Shown: positions 35,933 to 45,781, counted from the first letter of the stretch. The stretch: 64,000 nt of DNA from Fibrobacterota bacterium (GCA_947466585.1 CANIEU010000010.1:17548-81547), one strand, 5' to 3'. Notes: a model not told the origin generated them from the sequence alone. Translations and numbers: made by a program.

Positions 35933-36430
35933 ATGAAAATCGCAGCACCCCGCGTCCCCGTCGACAGCACCCCCGTCCAGACCGTTTTCACTGTCCATGG
36001 CAACGCCGCGGAGCCGGAATATCCGACCCGTATTGAAGAAGTTTCCCGCAAAGGCTGGGGTGCGACCTTCTGGGGCAAGGATTCCACCACCAACTGGTTC
36101 CACATCCCCTTCACCGCACCGAACCTGCTAAACGGCGAAGGTCCCAAGCTGTCGCGCGTGTTTTTGTTTTTCCACAACACCACGCGCTCGCCCATCCAGT
36201 CCGTGCACCTGTATGACGGTGCCAAACTGCTCAAGGCTTTCGACAATCTGGGTGTCTTCGGCGAACATGCCGGCAAACCCGACAACTTCAACACCTTCCG
36301 ACTCGACAAGCCGGTGGTGCTCAAACACGGATTGGGCGTTTCGGTGAATGTCGCCTTCCCCGCCGATCGGAGCGAAAAGCCCCCGCGCTGGATTCTATTC
36401 ACCTCGGTCATGGCCGAGTTTCGCGCCTGA
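35933..36430 (+). CDS. Conserved hypothetical protein (beta-rich, DUF6623-like)
   Basis: 165 residues with a perfect TATAAT 6 nt before the ATG, so probably leaderless. No signal peptide. The sequence (STTNWFHIPFTAPNLLNGEG, SRVFLFFHNTTRSPIQSVHLYDG, GLGVSVNVAFPA) suggests a single beta-sandwich domain, and I recall a similar layout in DUF6623-type proteins, but this is uncertain. No catalytic motif is evident. It stands alone and ends at a strong terminator. Confidence 0.6.
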   Translation: MKIAAPRVPVDSTPVQTVFTVHGNAAEPEYPTRIEEVSRKGWGATFWGKDSTTNWFHIPFTAPNLLNGEGPKLSRVFLFFHNTTRSPIQSVHLYDGAKLLKAFDNLGVFGEHAGKPDNFNTFRLDKPVVLKHGLGVSVNVAFPADRSEKPPRWILFTSVMAEFRA

Positions 36431-36432
36431 GA

Positions 36433-36475
36433 TCGAAAGGTCGTTAAATCGATAAACCGACAGATCGATAAATGC
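36433..36475. repeat. Period-8 array
   Basis: TCGAAAGG, TCGTTAAA, TCGATAAA, CCGACAGA, TCGATAAA in tandem directly after a stop codon, then ATGCAAAAAAAAGG, which resembles the arm-plus-A-rich-core layout of elements E1-E5 but has no inverted partner. Confidence 0.55.
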
Positions 36476-36510
36476 AAAAAAAAGGCGGGGTTACCCCCGC
36501 CTTTTTTTGC
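36474..36510. terminator. Bidirectional Rho-independent terminator
   Basis: GGCGGGG (36484-36490) TTA-containing loop CCCCGCC (36495-36501), flanked by A8 and T7. It separates the convergent DUF6623-like gene and ilvN. Confidence 0.92.
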
Positions 36511-36530
36511 ATTCGACACGGACGGTTCGG

Positions 36531-37115
36531 TTACGTTCCCGTCTCACCCCGGGCCATGATGACCTTGCCAGTACGCACCATTTCCGCGATGCCGTATTTG
36601 TCGAGCATCATCTCGGCGGCATCGAGTTTGTCGGTGCCGCCCGTCACCTGAAGCATCAAGGTGTTTTCGGAGAGGTCGACCGTCTGGGCCTTGAAATGCT
36701 CGGCGATCTGCAGAATCTCCGAACGCTTTTCGGGAGCGCAGCGCACCTTGATGAGCGCAAGTTCCTTCTCGACCACGGTTTCACCTGTGTGATCCTTGGC
36801 GTGCAGCACGTCGATCAGCTTGTTGAGCTGCTTCAGGATCTGCTCCAGCGTCTTCGGCTCGCCTGAGGCGACGATGTTCATGCGCGCGTACTTCCCGTTG
36901 TGCGCGGGCGACACCACGAGGCTGTCGATATTGTAACCGCGACGCGAAAACACCAGCGAAATGCGGATGAGCACGCCGGGCTTATTGTTCACCAGCAGGC
37001 TGATGCTGTGCTGGCTGGCACGCGTCTCCGCAGGGCGGTAGGCGCGGCTCTCGGTAGAAGAAGTGGCGGAAGACTTGGCGCCCGCCACCGTTCCATTGAG
37101 GGATCCGTTGATCAT
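36531..37115 (-). CDS. ilvN: Acetolactate synthase small (regulatory) subunit
   Basis: 194 residues. The ACT domain is clear: HSISLLVNNKPGVLIRISLV, FSRRGYNIDSLVVSPAHNGK and RMNIVASGEPKTLEQILKQL; the C-terminal domain follows (VEKELALIKVRCAPEKRSE). It binds branched-chain amino acids and controls the catalytic subunit. An N-terminal extension of about 35 Ser/Ala/Thr-rich residues precedes the ACT fold. It lies 35 nt downstream of ilvB. Confidence 0.93.
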   Translation of the reverse strand: MINGSLNGTVAGAKSSATSSTESRAYRPAETRASQHSISLLVNNKPGVLIRISLVFSRRGYNIDSLVVSPAHNGKYARMNIVASGEPKTLEQILKQLNKLIDVLHAKDHTGETVVEKELALIKVRCAPEKRSEILQIAEHFKAQTVDLSENTLMLQVTGGTDKLDAAEMMLDKYGIAEMVRTGKVIMARGETGT

Positions 37116-37150
37116 AATTTGTTCCTTGTAGTGCGACTGATCCCGGGGGA

Positions 37151-38866
37151 TCAGGTGCTCCCCACGGGCTTTTCAACTTTGTGCTTGGGCGCCTCTAACA
37201 TCATTTCCTCGTAGCCACCACCCGCCGGGATCCAGGGGAAGACGTTGTCTTCTTTCTCGACCTCGGCTTCAATGATACAGGGGCCATCGTTGTAGGCTAG
37301 GGCGCGCTCGAGCACACGGCCGGCGTCGGCATTGCGCTTGATCCGGAACCCCTGCATACCGTAAGCTTCTGCCAACTTCACGAAGTCGGGATTGCCTTCG
37401 AGATCCACGCCCGAATAGCGATTGTCGAAGAACACGGCCTGCCACTGACGAACCATGCCCAGATACTTGTTGTTCAAGATCAGGATTTTGATCGGCAGCT
37501 TGTTGACCTGGGCGGTAGCCAATTCAGACAAGGTCATCTGGAAGCCACCATCACCCACCACGGCGACGACCAAGGCGTCAGGGCGCGCGAACTGCGCACC
37601 AATAGCCGAAGGCATGCCGAAGCCCATGGTCCCCGCGCCGCCGCTGGAGATCCAGTGATTGCGTTGATCGGTCTTATAGAACTGCGCGGCCCACATCTGG
37701 TGCTGGCCCACATCGGTCGTGACAATGGCTTTGCCCTTAGTCAACCGGTACAGTTCATCGAGCACGTACTGTGCCTTGAGGCCACCATGCTTGCGGTACT
37801 GCAGCGGGAAGCGACGCTTCAATTTCTTGATCGTGGAGACCCAGGCCGTCGTATCACCCTTGCGGGTCAAGGGCAACAGCTCTTCGAGCACGAGGCGTGC
37901 ATCACCGACGATGGTGCAATCCGGCTTGATCATCTTGCCCATTTCAGCGGGGTCGATGTCGACGTGAATCTTCACGGCGTCTTTGCAGAACGTCTCAAGC
38001 TTACCCGTGATGCGGTCATCCCAGCGCGAACCGATCGACATAATCAAGTCGCACTCAAGGACAGCCTTATTAGCATAGGCCGTACCGTGCATGCCCAGCA
38101 TGCCGAGGCTTAGGTCGTGAGACTCGGGGAAGGCGCCTTTACCGAGCAAGGTGTTGACCACAGGAATCTGCAGCTTTTCAACCAGCGCCTTCAAAGGCTT
38201 GCAGGCATCGGAAATCACCGCACCATGGCCTACGAGCAAAAGCGGCTTCTTTGCGCGCTGCAACAGATCGGCGCAAAGCGCGATCGCCGCGGAATCCCCG
38301 TTCGAAGGTACCGAGTAACCGGGGAGGTCGATCTCGACATTGTAATCGGGTTCGAACATGCCGCCCGAAACATCCTTCGGGATGTCGATCAACACCGGAC
38401 CGGGACGCCCGCTCTCGGCGATGTAAAACGCCTCTTTTACCACGCGCGGAATATCCTTGGGATCCCGCACCAAATAGGAGTGCTTCACGGTTGCATAGGT
38501 CAGGCCCGAAACATCGGCCTCCTGAAAGGCGTCCATACCCAGCATGCTTTGGATGGTCTGCCCGGTGATCACCACCATCGGCACGGAGTCCATCAGGGCC
38601 GTCAAAAGGCCCGTAACGGTGTTCGTCGCACCCGGTCCGGAGGTCACCAAGGCCACACCGGCTTTACCCGTGGCGCGGGCCATTCCGTCAGCCATGTGGG
38701 TGGCGCCTTGTTCGTGGCGTGTCAAAATGAATTTGATCGATGAATCAACCAAGGCATCAAAAATTGGAATAGCCGCGCCACCCGGATGCCCAAAGATGTA
38801 CTCCACTCCGTGCTGTTCCATGCAATGGATCAGCGCTTCGGCTCCTGTACAGATTTTTTTCGGCAT
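37151..38866 (-). CDS. ilvB: Acetolactate synthase large (catalytic) subunit
   Basis: 571 residues. ThDP enzyme motifs: [38 protein letters not shown] (catalytic Glu), [20 protein letters not shown], and the ThDP/Mg site [20 protein letters not shown]. It forms acetolactate or acetohydroxybutyrate for Val, Leu and Ile synthesis. AAGGTGG is the ribosome site. A sigma70-like promoter lies about 45-75 nt upstream. ilvN follows in the same operon; ilvC is not adjacent. Confidence 0.95.
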   Translation of the reverse strand: MPKKICTGAEALIHCMEQHGVEYIFGHPGGAAIPIFDALVDSSIKFILTRHEQGATHMADGMARATGKAGVALVTSGPGATNTVTGLLTALMDSVPMVVITGQTIQSMLGMDAFQEADVSGLTYATVKHSYLVRDPKDIPRVVKEAFYIAESGRPGPVLIDIPKDVSGGMFEPDYNVEIDLPGYSVPSNGDSAAIALCADLLQRAKKPLLLVGHGAVISDACKPLKALVEKLQIPVVNTLLGKGAFPESHDLSLGMLGMHGTAYANKAVLECDLIMSIGSRWDDRITGKLETFCKDAVKIHVDIDPAEMGKMIKPDCTIVGDARLVLEELLPLTRKGDTTAWVSTIKKLKRRFPLQYRKHGGLKAQYVLDELYRLTKGKAIVTTDVGQHQMWAAQFYKTDQRNHWISSGGAGTMGFGMPSAIGAQFARPDALVVAVVGDGGFQMTLSELATAQVNKLPIKILILNNKYLGMVRQWQAVFFDNRYSGVDLEGNPDFVKLAEAYGMQGFRIKRNADAGRVLERALAYNDGPCIIEAEVEKEDNVFPWIPAGGGYEEMMLEAPKHKVEKPVGST

Positions 38867-38909
38867 AATTCAACCCACCTTCGATTGTTCTATTTTAGGT
38901 TATTTATAA

Positions 38910-38938
38910 AACATAACAATTGTGCGCTATAATTTCAA
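38910..38938 (-). promoter_or_regulatory. Probable promoter of ilvBN
   Basis: Read on the minus strand: TTGAAA (38938-38933), 17-nt spacer, TATGTT (38915-38910). Expected transcription start is about 35-40 nt before the ilvB ATG, leaving a short leader with AAGGTGG. Confidence 0.5.
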
Positions 38939-39169
38939 TTTAGCTCGATTCGAGGCATTAAATGATCAACTTAATCAACTATTTTTTTGAAAATGCCGAT
39001 TTTTTTTTCAAATTTTCCGAATTATTAGCCTTACTTTTTCCGAAACCCCATAAATCTTACCCAATAATCGACATAAATAGCGCCATATTGGCGAAATACT
39101 CGAAGAGACTCTACCCTAAAAACGAACGAGTCAGGTAGAAATCGGTTTTCAAGACAATCAAAGGAGTTC

Positions 39170-39210
39170 AAATAAAAACGCCGCGCCCGGGAGATTCCCG
39201 GACGCGGCGT
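39170..39210 (-). terminator. Rho-independent terminator of ThuA-like gene
   Basis: ACGCCGCG/CGCGGCGT outer stem (39178-39185 with 39203-39210) plus inner CCGGG/CCCGG, loop AGATT. On the minus strand it is followed by a T-rich run (TTTTTATTTG). Confidence 0.85.
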
Positions 39211-39244
39211 AGAATGAAGTTTGGCAAGCAGCCAAACCCGCGAA

Positions 39245-40651
39245 TCAGAAGCTGACTTGCTTCGACCACTGGTGTTGACCGGTGGTCACGCGGATCACGT
39301 AGGAACCCGATTTCATTGTGGGAATCTTCATACGGCCCGGCCCATTTCCGGAGACCGCATATACATTACGGCCGTTCACGTCCAAAACTGTGACCTGGTA
39401 ATTGCCGGGCTCGTTGACGGCAACCACGTAGGCTCCCGGGGTGCCGAGGATTCCGATCCGGTCATCCGTGTTATGGTGGTTGACCAAAGCCGTGTTCGTC
39501 GAAGTTTTGCATGGCTCGGGATCGTCGATGCCCGTCGTGATCATGGTGACGGATGCCGAAGGATTGTATTCGACGTAGCTCGAATCCATGCAACCCACGA
39601 AGTCACGCGCCAGGTAACGGATAAAGCGCCAGTTGATTTTCTGGTTGATGGTGTCGTTGACCACAACGCCCTTCACCCGGCGGGTACCCGTGTAAGCAGT
39701 CTGGCCGTGTCCGGCGTCATTGTAAATCGTCAAGCCGTTGCCCACGTGGCGGCTCCAAGCCTGAACGCGATCCTGCATTTTGTAGCTGGAGGCAGTATAG
39801 GAAGCCTTTTCATCCATTGACAGAAGGGCGATCACAGGACCATAGGCGACACCGTCCAGGGTTTGCGCACCCTGCTGGCGCACATAGCCGCGATAGTTGT
39901 ACCACTCGTCGCCAAGGCTGTCCCAAACTTGGGGCTCAGGACCGCCGATAACGCCGTTGTTGGAAGGCAGGGAGTCAAAGATGGCCTTGAATTCGGGAAC
40001 ACGCTTGCCATGGTCCCAACCTGCCGCCACATTGCCTGCGGTCGTGGCGTTCGGCGGAATTTCACCCGCACGCACGGAGTCCACGTAAATGCGGGCGTAG
40101 TTCGGATCGGGGTTGTGGTTGAGGTATTGACGCACGAGCACGCGCGCAAGCCACTTGCAGTTGGCATCGGTCAGGTTTTCCGCTCCGCTAGTGGGGCACG
40201 GAACATACGCTGCCGCAGCGTGGATCTGGAGCAGACCGCGACCCTTGTCCTGAACGAACTTCTTCATAGCGGCCAAAGAGGTCGCATTTTGCAGCACGTC
40301 GCCGTCGCCGTTGTTAAACACCGCAACGTTCACGGGATTGGTCGTATCGCCCGCCATGCCCAACGAGGTTTCAGTGATATAGCTGGCAGTGGAGCCGACG
40401 TCCAACTGAAAGCCGTAAATGTTCGCGAGACGCGTCAACTCGGCTTGCAGGTAGCTCTGGGTGTGACCGCCCAGTTTGTAGGAGTAATAGAGTACGCGAT
40501 GCACGCGGCTATTCGGGCTCTTCTGATAAGCTTTGGTGGTGTCTCGCGCGACCACGGCAACCTGTGCCTGCGCGGTGCCTGCCAAGGCCAGACCCACAAG
40601 CAACGCTCCCCCCAAAAGTTTGGGGAAACGGTACGATTTCGATGTTTTCAT
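39245..40651 (-). CDS. Secreted ThuA-like domain protein with type IX-like sorting tail
   Basis: 468 residues with a signal peptide (LLGGALLVGLALAGTAQAQ). Residues about 45-340 resemble ThuA (glutamine-amidotransferase-like) domains of secreted sugar-utilization proteins: HRVLYYSYKLGGHTQSYLQA, VAVFNNGDGDVL, GRGLLQIHAAAAY and the DWGHG-like AGHGQTAYTG region. The last 60 residues (YQVTVLDVNGRNVYAVSGN ... GSYVIRVTTGQ) look like a C-terminal secretion/sorting domain of the FCB group. Extracellular or surface-bound role likely; activity unknown. It is downstream of two outer-membrane proteins, with GGGAAGAG as ribosome site. Confidence 0.72.
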   Translation of the reverse strand: MKTSKSYRFPKLLGGALLVGLALAGTAQAQVAVVARDTTKAYQKSPNSRVHRVLYYSYKLGGHTQSYLQAELTRLANIYGFQLDVGSTASYITETSLGMAGDTTNPVNVAVFNNGDGDVLQNATSLAAMKKFVQDKGRGLLQIHAAAAYVPCPTSGAENLTDANCKWLARVLVRQYLNHNPDPNYARIYVDSVRAGEIPPNATTAGNVAAGWDHGKRVPEFKAIFDSLPSNNGVIGGPEPQVWDSLGDEWYNYRGYVRQQGAQTLDGVAYGPVIALLSMDEKASYTASSYKMQDRVQAWSRHVGNGLTIYNDAGHGQTAYTGTRRVKGVVVNDTINQKINWRFIRYLARDFVGCMDSSYVEYNPSASVTMITTGIDDPEPCKTSTNTALVNHHNTDDRIGILGTPGAYVVAVNEPGNYQVTVLDVNGRNVYAVSGNGPGRMKIPTMKSGSYVIRVTTGQHQWSKQVSF

Positions 40652-40767
40652 GTTCTCTTCCCTTTAAAACCAACTGTGTCGAGTCTCTTTAAATTACCCT
40701 CAAGGAGCCAAAATCGCCCAAGGTACTTGTAGTCAGGCGGTAAAAGATTGTGCAAGCTCCAATTTTA

Positions 40768-42174
40768 TCAATAAAGGCCAAACTCCAACCTGAACACATA
40801 ATACCAGTCGCTCGATTTTTGGGTAGGCGGTTCGATGGAGGGCTTGACCTCGGGGCCGGTGGGATGGCGTTGATGATCGCTTGCCGCTTGGGCGTAGACC
40901 CGGATTCCTGGAATAATGCTCCGGCTGGCATAAATCGACCAATGCCAATCGTCCTTGGTGCTATTGTCGGCGTAGGCGTACGGATTGTCCTGTGTCCCAT
41001 CGTCATCCAGGGGGATGGGCAGGGAGTAGTAGAAGGGCGCCCCCACCGAATTGCGGAATTTGGACTTGTGGTATTCGCCTTCTAAGGAAAGCTTGTCAAA
41101 CACGCCGAAAGTGGGCACGCTGACACCGAGCATGATCGGCATGCGGTCGGTCTTGTCCTCATAATAGAACGGCTGGTCTTCAACGCCCAAAAGCGCGATT
41201 TCGGAATACACTTTGAGCTCGTTCTTCGCGGCAGCCTGCAAACCGATCAAGGAACCGACGTCGAGCGACGTGCCGTCCAACCCGATCAGGGAGCCGACAT
41301 CCACCGAGGCACGCGCCATGGTCTTGAAGCCACGGAAGGTGTAGAACCCGATCGGGTAGTTGTACTTCCCGTTCGCGGTATCCGCCGGAGTGGGTTCTCC
41401 ATGAAGTGGCTTTCCCGTGTTCTTATTGTACCCGTTCGTAATCGTGTCCTGATGGGTCTTGTTCGGAGAAAGGCGATCGGGATTCAGCGAGAGAGCATGC
41501 GCCCACACGACGCCGGCTCCCAGTTCCAAAAAGCCCGTCGGCTTTGCCGTGATCACATAGCCCGGTGAAAAATCGCTGGTGGGTTCGTAATCGCGTTCCA
41601 TGAACAAGGTGAAGTCATGCGTCACCCGCCCGCCGAAAGTAGGCAAGGTAAAACGGGCACCCTGAGCCAGATAGTTCGCAGAATTAAGATAGGACCACCC
41701 TCCCGTAATCAAGTAGCCGGGATAGGTGCCGCTCCGGAAGAGATACTCTCCCAGGTTGGTCGCGTCCGGGTTGTACTTCACGGGAAAGAGACCGAACTGC
41801 AATTTACCGATCGGGTCATTCCGGTTACCGAAGGTGTAGATACCTTGGGCCTGGCCCACACCGGGTCCGAAGCGGACAAGTCGTTCGGGCGACGCTTCAC
41901 CGGGATGAGTCGGGTACCAGAACAGGCCCCCGATGGTCATGTAAAAATCCAGCTTCTCGTTCACCGTTGCAGAAGTGGTGAGGTACACGCCGGTACGGGT
42001 CAAGGTTTGACGCGACCAGTCCGAGCCTTCCTCTTCTCCGCTCCGAATCTCTCCGAAATCGATATTGGCGCCGACTTCCCGGGGATGGAACACCACGTCG
42101 GCCCGGGCGTAAGCGCCCAAGGCCAGCGAGACGATCAATGCCGCCGCTCCGGTTTTAAATGATTTGTTCGTCAT
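40768..42174 (-). CDS. Outer-membrane porin-like protein (paralogue 1)
   Basis: 468 residues with signal peptide ending ARA before DVV. Beta-rich, aromatic, ending in SSDWYYVFRLEFGLY, a barrel-type C-terminus. It aligns along its whole length with the gene just upstream: GPGVGQAQGIYTFG, NLGEYLFRSGTYPGYL, GGWSYLNSANYLAQGARFT, GFKTMARASVDVGS, EIALLGVEDQPFYYE. An internal octapeptide DVGSLIGL is duplicated. Probably a Fibrobacteres-type porin or surface barrel; substrate unknown. Confidence 0.7.
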   Translation of the reverse strand: MTNKSFKTGAAALIVSLALGAYARADVVFHPREVGANIDFGEIRSGEEEGSDWSRQTLTRTGVYLTTSATVNEKLDFYMTIGGLFWYPTHPGEASPERLVRFGPGVGQAQGIYTFGNRNDPIGKLQFGLFPVKYNPDATNLGEYLFRSGTYPGYLITGGWSYLNSANYLAQGARFTLPTFGGRVTHDFTLFMERDYEPTSDFSPGYVITAKPTGFLELGAGVVWAHALSLNPDRLSPNKTHQDTITNGYNKNTGKPLHGEPTPADTANGKYNYPIGFYTFRGFKTMARASVDVGSLIGLDGTSLDVGSLIGLQAAAKNELKVYSEIALLGVEDQPFYYEDKTDRMPIMLGVSVPTFGVFDKLSLEGEYHKSKFRNSVGAPFYYSLPIPLDDDGTQDNPYAYADNSTKDDWHWSIYASRSIIPGIRVYAQAASDHQRHPTGPEVKPSIEPPTQKSSDWYYVFRLEFGLY

Positions 42175-42185
42175 TCCGGCCGCCC

Positions 42186-43580
42186 TCAGATTCCAAACTC
42201 AAGACGCAGGACGTAGTACCAGTCACTCGGCCGCGTAGTGGCGGGAAGTGCAGAAGGAGTCGCGGTGAAGTTGAAGTGGCGCAGGTGATCGTTCGCTGCT
42301 TGGGCGTAAATCGAAACGCCCTTGGTCACTTCCTTACGCGCGTACACGGTCCACTTCCAGTCGTCCTTTTTCCACAGGTCCGCAACGGAGTCCTTCTGGT
42401 CGGCCGTATAACTCGTATAGTAGGCGGAGTTCAGGTCATAAACACTGATATCTTCTCCGTTGTTGATGGGAAGAGGCAACTGGTTTTGCACCAGCGTTCC
42501 ATTCGTGTTTGAAAAACGCGACTTGTGGTATTCCATTTCGAACGCGAGTTTGTTTAGCAAGCCGAAGGTGGGAATGTCGAGACCGAACATGACGGGCATT
42601 CGCTCGGCCTTCTTCTCGTAGTAGTAGGGTTGATCTTCGACGCCGAGCAGGGCGATTTCTGAATACGCTTTGAACTCGCCCGGTTTGGCCCAGTCCACAC
42701 CCAGCGCCGATCCGATATCCACCGACGCGCGCGCCATGGTTTTGAACCCTTTAAACGTGTAATAGCCGCATGGGCAAGTATCCGTGGCGGCTCCACCGGC
42801 GTTATTGGAAGGACGTTGGGTTGCCTTGCTGTATTCGTTCGCCAGTTTTTTGGGGGCGAGGCGGGAAGGCGAAAGCGAAAGCGCGTGCGACCAAACCACG
42901 CCCGCACCCAGCTCCACGAAGGGCAGGGGTTTCGCCGTCACGGCGTAACCGGGAGTGAAGTCGTTGGTCGGTTCCAAATCGCGTTCCATGTACATCGTGA
43001 AGTCATTGGTGACCATTCCGTTTAACATCGGAACGGTCACGCGTGCGCCCTGAGCCATGTAACTAGCCGCGTTGATATACGACCAACCACCCGAAGTCAG
43101 TACCCCGGGATAGGTGCCGCTGCGATACAGATATTCACCGAGATTGACGGCATCGGAATATTTGTGTCCAAAGAGACCGAACTGCAGCGTGGCGGCCGGC
43201 TTCGCAGGATCTTCGCCAAAGGCATAGACGCCTTGGGCCTGTCCCACACCGGGGCCGAAGTAAATACGGTGGGTTTGAAACGAGCTGCCTTCTGGAAGCG
43301 CGTACCAGAAAAGGCCGCCAACCGTCAAATAGATGCTCAGACGATCGTTGTAAGTTCCCGATTCGGTTAGATAAACACCTGTGCGGGCGATTTGCTGGTC
43401 GTCGCCTTTGAACTTCGAAGTCACGTCCGACCCGTCGTAAAGGGTTCCCTTAACGATTTGGCCAACGTCGAAAGCCGCGCCGACCTGGGTGGGGTTGCGG
43501 ACCAGTTCGGCACTCGCGACTCCGGTGAAAATGGTGGCAAAAACGGCAGCCTGAAAGAATCTGACGGTGTTTTTCTTCAT
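42186..43580 (-). CDS. Outer-membrane porin-like protein (paralogue 2)
   Basis: 464 residues; signal peptide (FFQAAVFATIFTGVASA). Shares long blocks with paralogue 1, 11 nt downstream: RTGVYLTESGTYNDRLSIYL, FGPGVGQAQGVYAFGE, SGGWSYINAASYMAQGARVT, GVVWSHALSLSPSRL. It ends RPSDWYYVLRLEFGI. A tandem duplication is the simplest explanation. It is the first gene of a probable porin-porin-ThuA operon divergent from guaB. Confidence 0.7.
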   Translation of the reverse strand: MKKNTVRFFQAAVFATIFTGVASAELVRNPTQVGAAFDVGQIVKGTLYDGSDVTSKFKGDDQQIARTGVYLTESGTYNDRLSIYLTVGGLFWYALPEGSSFQTHRIYFGPGVGQAQGVYAFGEDPAKPAATLQFGLFGHKYSDAVNLGEYLYRSGTYPGVLTSGGWSYINAASYMAQGARVTVPMLNGMVTNDFTMYMERDLEPTNDFTPGYAVTAKPLPFVELGAGVVWSHALSLSPSRLAPKKLANEYSKATQRPSNNAGGAATDTCPCGYYTFKGFKTMARASVDIGSALGVDWAKPGEFKAYSEIALLGVEDQPYYYEKKAERMPVMFGLDIPTFGLLNKLAFEMEYHKSRFSNTNGTLVQNQLPLPINNGEDISVYDLNSAYYTSYTADQKDSVADLWKKDDWKWTVYARKEVTKGVSIYAQAANDHLRHFNFTATPSALPATTRPSDWYYVLRLEFGI

Positions 43581-43756
43581 TCTTTACACCCTTTTCATAA
43601 TGCAAGGTTAGAAGGCTAGTGCAGCCTTCAGTTGTTTTAAGATAAAGGCCAAGGCGGTTAAATCTCTGTAAAGATATTGCTTTTTGTAAAAATATTGGCA
43701 ATGCAATCCTAGTTCAGGGGCATTTACGGATTGATTCGACCGAGCTAAATTTGGTC

Positions 43757-45289
43757 ATGGCCAGAATCTTACCAGACGTCTCCCGCACCTTTGCCGAATA
43801 TCTCCTCCTTCCCGGCTTGACCCGGCAGGAGCACGTGCCCCGCAACGTCTCGCTGGCCGCCCCCATGGCCGCCTTCAAGCGCGGCGATGGGACTCCCGCC
43901 GGTCGTTTCCATCTTAACGTGCCCGTGGTATCCGCGAGCATGCAGGCGGTTTCAGGCGTCGACATGGCCACGGCCCTCGCGCGCCAAGGTGGCTTGGCCT
44001 TCGTGTTTTGCTCCCAGTCCATCGAAGACCAAGCCGCGATGATCGCCCGGGTCAAGGCCCACAAGGCCGGGTTCGTCCGCAGCGACACCACCATCCACCC
44101 CTCCTCCACCCTCCGCCAGCTGCTCGCCGTGCAAAAGCGGACCGGGCACTCCACGGCTGCGGTCACCGAGGACGGCACCAACGCCGGCAAGTTCCTCGGT
44201 ATTATTACCGACAAGGACTTCTGGGAATACGAAGACAACCTCGACACTCCCGTCTCCGATCACATGACCCCGCTCGAAAAGGTCATCCACGGCCGGGTGG
44301 GCATCAGCCTCGCCGAAGCCAACCGCCTGTTGCACCGCCACAAGAAGGAATGCCTTCCTGTACTCGAACTCGACGGACGCCTCAACTCTTTGGTCTTCAA
44401 GAAAGACTATGTCGACCACATGAACAATCCTCACGAATTGCTCGACGCCGACAAGCGCCTGGCCGTGGGTGCAGGCATCAACACCCACGACTACAAAGAG
44501 CGCGTTCCCGCTCTGGTGGCCGCAGGCGTTGACGCCTTGGCGTTCGATTCTTCCGATGGCTACTCCGAATTCCAACACGACGCCGCGCTGTGGATCCGCG
44601 AAAAATATGGTGACAAGGTCGTCGTGGGTGGCGGCAACGTCGTATCGGCCGAAGGATTTCGCTATCTCGCCGAAGACGCCAAGCTCGACTTCGTCAAGGT
44701 CGGCATCGGCGGCGGTTCGATTTGCATCACCCGTGAACAAAAAGGCATCGGCCGTGGCCAGGCTTCCGCACTGATGGATGTGGTCAAAGCCCGCGACGAA
44801 CTGTACGAACGCACCGGCCGTTACGTGCCGATCTGCTCCGACGGAGGTCTCGCCAACGACACGCAGGTCATCATTGCGCTGGCGATGGGCGCGGACTTCG
44901 TGATGATGGGCCGTTACTTCGCGATGACGGCCGAAAGCCCCACCCCGAAGGTGTCCATCGGCAACCGTATCTACAAGCCATATTGGGGTGAAGGCTCCAA
45001 CCGCGCCCGCAACTGGCAGCGCTATTCCGAAGACGGGGGCGAAGCCGGAAACGGAAAGTTGAAGTTCGAGGAAGGCGTGGATGGTTACGTACCCGTGGTC
45101 GGTACGGTGCCCGAAGTGCTCGGTGTGACCTTGGCCAAACTCCGCGCCACCATGTGCAACCTGGGCTCGCTGAACCTCAGCGAGTTCTCCGACAACGCCA
45201 CGCTGACCATGGTGTCGGAACAAAGCATCGTCGAGGGAGGCACGTCGAACATCATCCGTCCCGAAACGACCTTCGGAGATCGCGAATAA
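43757..45289 (+). CDS. guaB: IMP dehydrogenase
   Basis: 510 residues from ATG 43757 (TTG 43751 is also in frame). TAAATT lies 5 nt upstream. TIM barrel with [17 protein letters not shown] at the N-terminus, paired CBS domains (about 105-230), [15 protein letters not shown], and active-site Cys323 in [20 protein letters not shown]; then [20 protein letters not shown] and [17 protein letters not shown] and the [10 protein letters not shown] loop place it in the IMPDH subgroup seen in Bacteroidetes/clostridia, not the GIGPG type. It commits IMP to guanine nucleotides. Confidence 0.93.
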   Translation: MARILPDVSRTFAEYLLLPGLTRQEHVPRNVSLAAPMAAFKRGDGTPAGRFHLNVPVVSASMQAVSGVDMATALARQGGLAFVFCSQSIEDQAAMIARVKAHKAGFVRSDTTIHPSSTLRQLLAVQKRTGHSTAAVTEDGTNAGKFLGIITDKDFWEYEDNLDTPVSDHMTPLEKVIHGRVGISLAEANRLLHRHKKECLPVLELDGRLNSLVFKKDYVDHMNNPHELLDADKRLAVGAGINTHDYKERVPALVAAGVDALAFDSSDGYSEFQHDAALWIREKYGDKVVVGGGNVVSAEGFRYLAEDAKLDFVKVGIGGGSICITREQKGIGRGQASALMDVVKARDELYERTGRYVPICSDGGLANDTQVIIALAMGADFVMMGRYFAMTAESPTPKVSIGNRIYKPYWGEGSNRARNWQRYSEDGGEAGNGKLKFEEGVDGYVPVVGTVPEVLGVTLAKLRATMCNLGSLNLSEFSDNATLTMVSEQSIVEGGTSNIIRPETTFGDRE

Positions 45290-45311
45290 TCCGGTCTGAA
45301 CGGTACGCAAG

Positions 45312-45347
45312 AAAATGCCCTGTGTCCGCAAGGACACCGGGCATTTT
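45312..45347. terminator. Bidirectional Rho-independent terminator
   Basis: AAAATGCCC-tGTGTCC-gcaa-GGACACc-GGGCATTTT: two stacked perfect stems ending in A/T runs, between guaB (+) and the proline-rich lipoprotein (-). Confidence 0.9.
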
Positions 45348-45388
45348 CGTTTTAGGGAATTAAACGGCCGAAGCCGTTCCCGTCCGGC

Positions 45389-45781
45389 TCACTTCTTGGG
45401 TGGCGGCGGCGGCAGCTGCGGGTGGGCGGAGTCCGAAACCGCCGGCTTCACCGGCGTGGCCGGCTTAACGGGCTTCACAGGTTTCGCCGGTTTCGCCGGG
45501 CGCAACGAGTCCGGAAGCACAGGCTTCACGGGCTTGGCGGGACGCAACGAGTCCGGCAAAACCGGCTTCGGAGGACGCAGCGAATCGGGGAGAATCGGTT
45601 TCGCAGGACGCGCCGGGCGCAACGAGTCCAAGACCAGCGTGGAATCGGGAGCCCGACGTTCGCTGAGCGTCGCGCCGAACTTGGACGACGTCACTCCGGC
45701 GTCCGTGGGACTCATGCAAGCCGTGAGCCCCGCGAGCGCAACCGCCGCGAGGGAGGATAGAACGATTTTGTTTGAACGCAT
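45389..45781 (-). CDS. Small Pro-rich repeat lipoprotein
   Basis: 130 residues from ATG 45781, with AAGGAG upstream (an earlier in-frame start at 45805 is less likely). Lipobox LTAC after a hydrophobic segment. After residue 55 the protein is a low-complexity series of DSLRPAKP/VLPDSLRPPKPV units, then PPPPPKK. It is probably an envelope-spanning, extended lipoprotein; Pro/Lys repeats resemble those of TonB linkers, but no enzymatic domain exists. Unrelated to the neighbours by sequence. Confidence 0.65.
   Translation of the reverse strand: MRSNKIVLSSLAAVALAGLTACMSPTDAGVTSSKFGATLSERRAPDSTLVLDSLRPARPAKPILPDSLRPPKPVLPDSLRPAKPVKPVLPDSLRPAKPAKPVKPVKPATPVKPAVSDSAHPQLPPPPPKK

Larger units (their letters stand above)
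38867..39244. other. AT-rich intergenic region upstream of ilvB
   Basis: 378 bp. Contains the ilvBN promoter and leader, a very AT-rich tract (38,930-39,120, with T9 near 38,999), and the terminator of the ThuA-like gene at 39170-39210. A 9-codon minus frame at 39057-39086 (MALFMSIIG) exists but lies upstream of the proposed promoter. No other gene is seen. Confidence 0.5.

Noticed and set aside
39057..39086. ilv leader peptide MALFMSIIG
   Set aside because: Only three branched-chain codons, no clear ribosome site, no attenuator stem, and it lies upstream of the best promoter candidate.
40768..43580. Porin-like pair as an assembly duplication
   Set aside because: The two genes are clearly diverged in sequence and loops, so they are true paralogues rather than a repeated contig segment.
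43952..45337. 461-codon minus-strand open frame within guaB
   Set aside because: Antisense shadow of IMP dehydrogenase; His/Asp/Val-rich composition without recognisable motifs.
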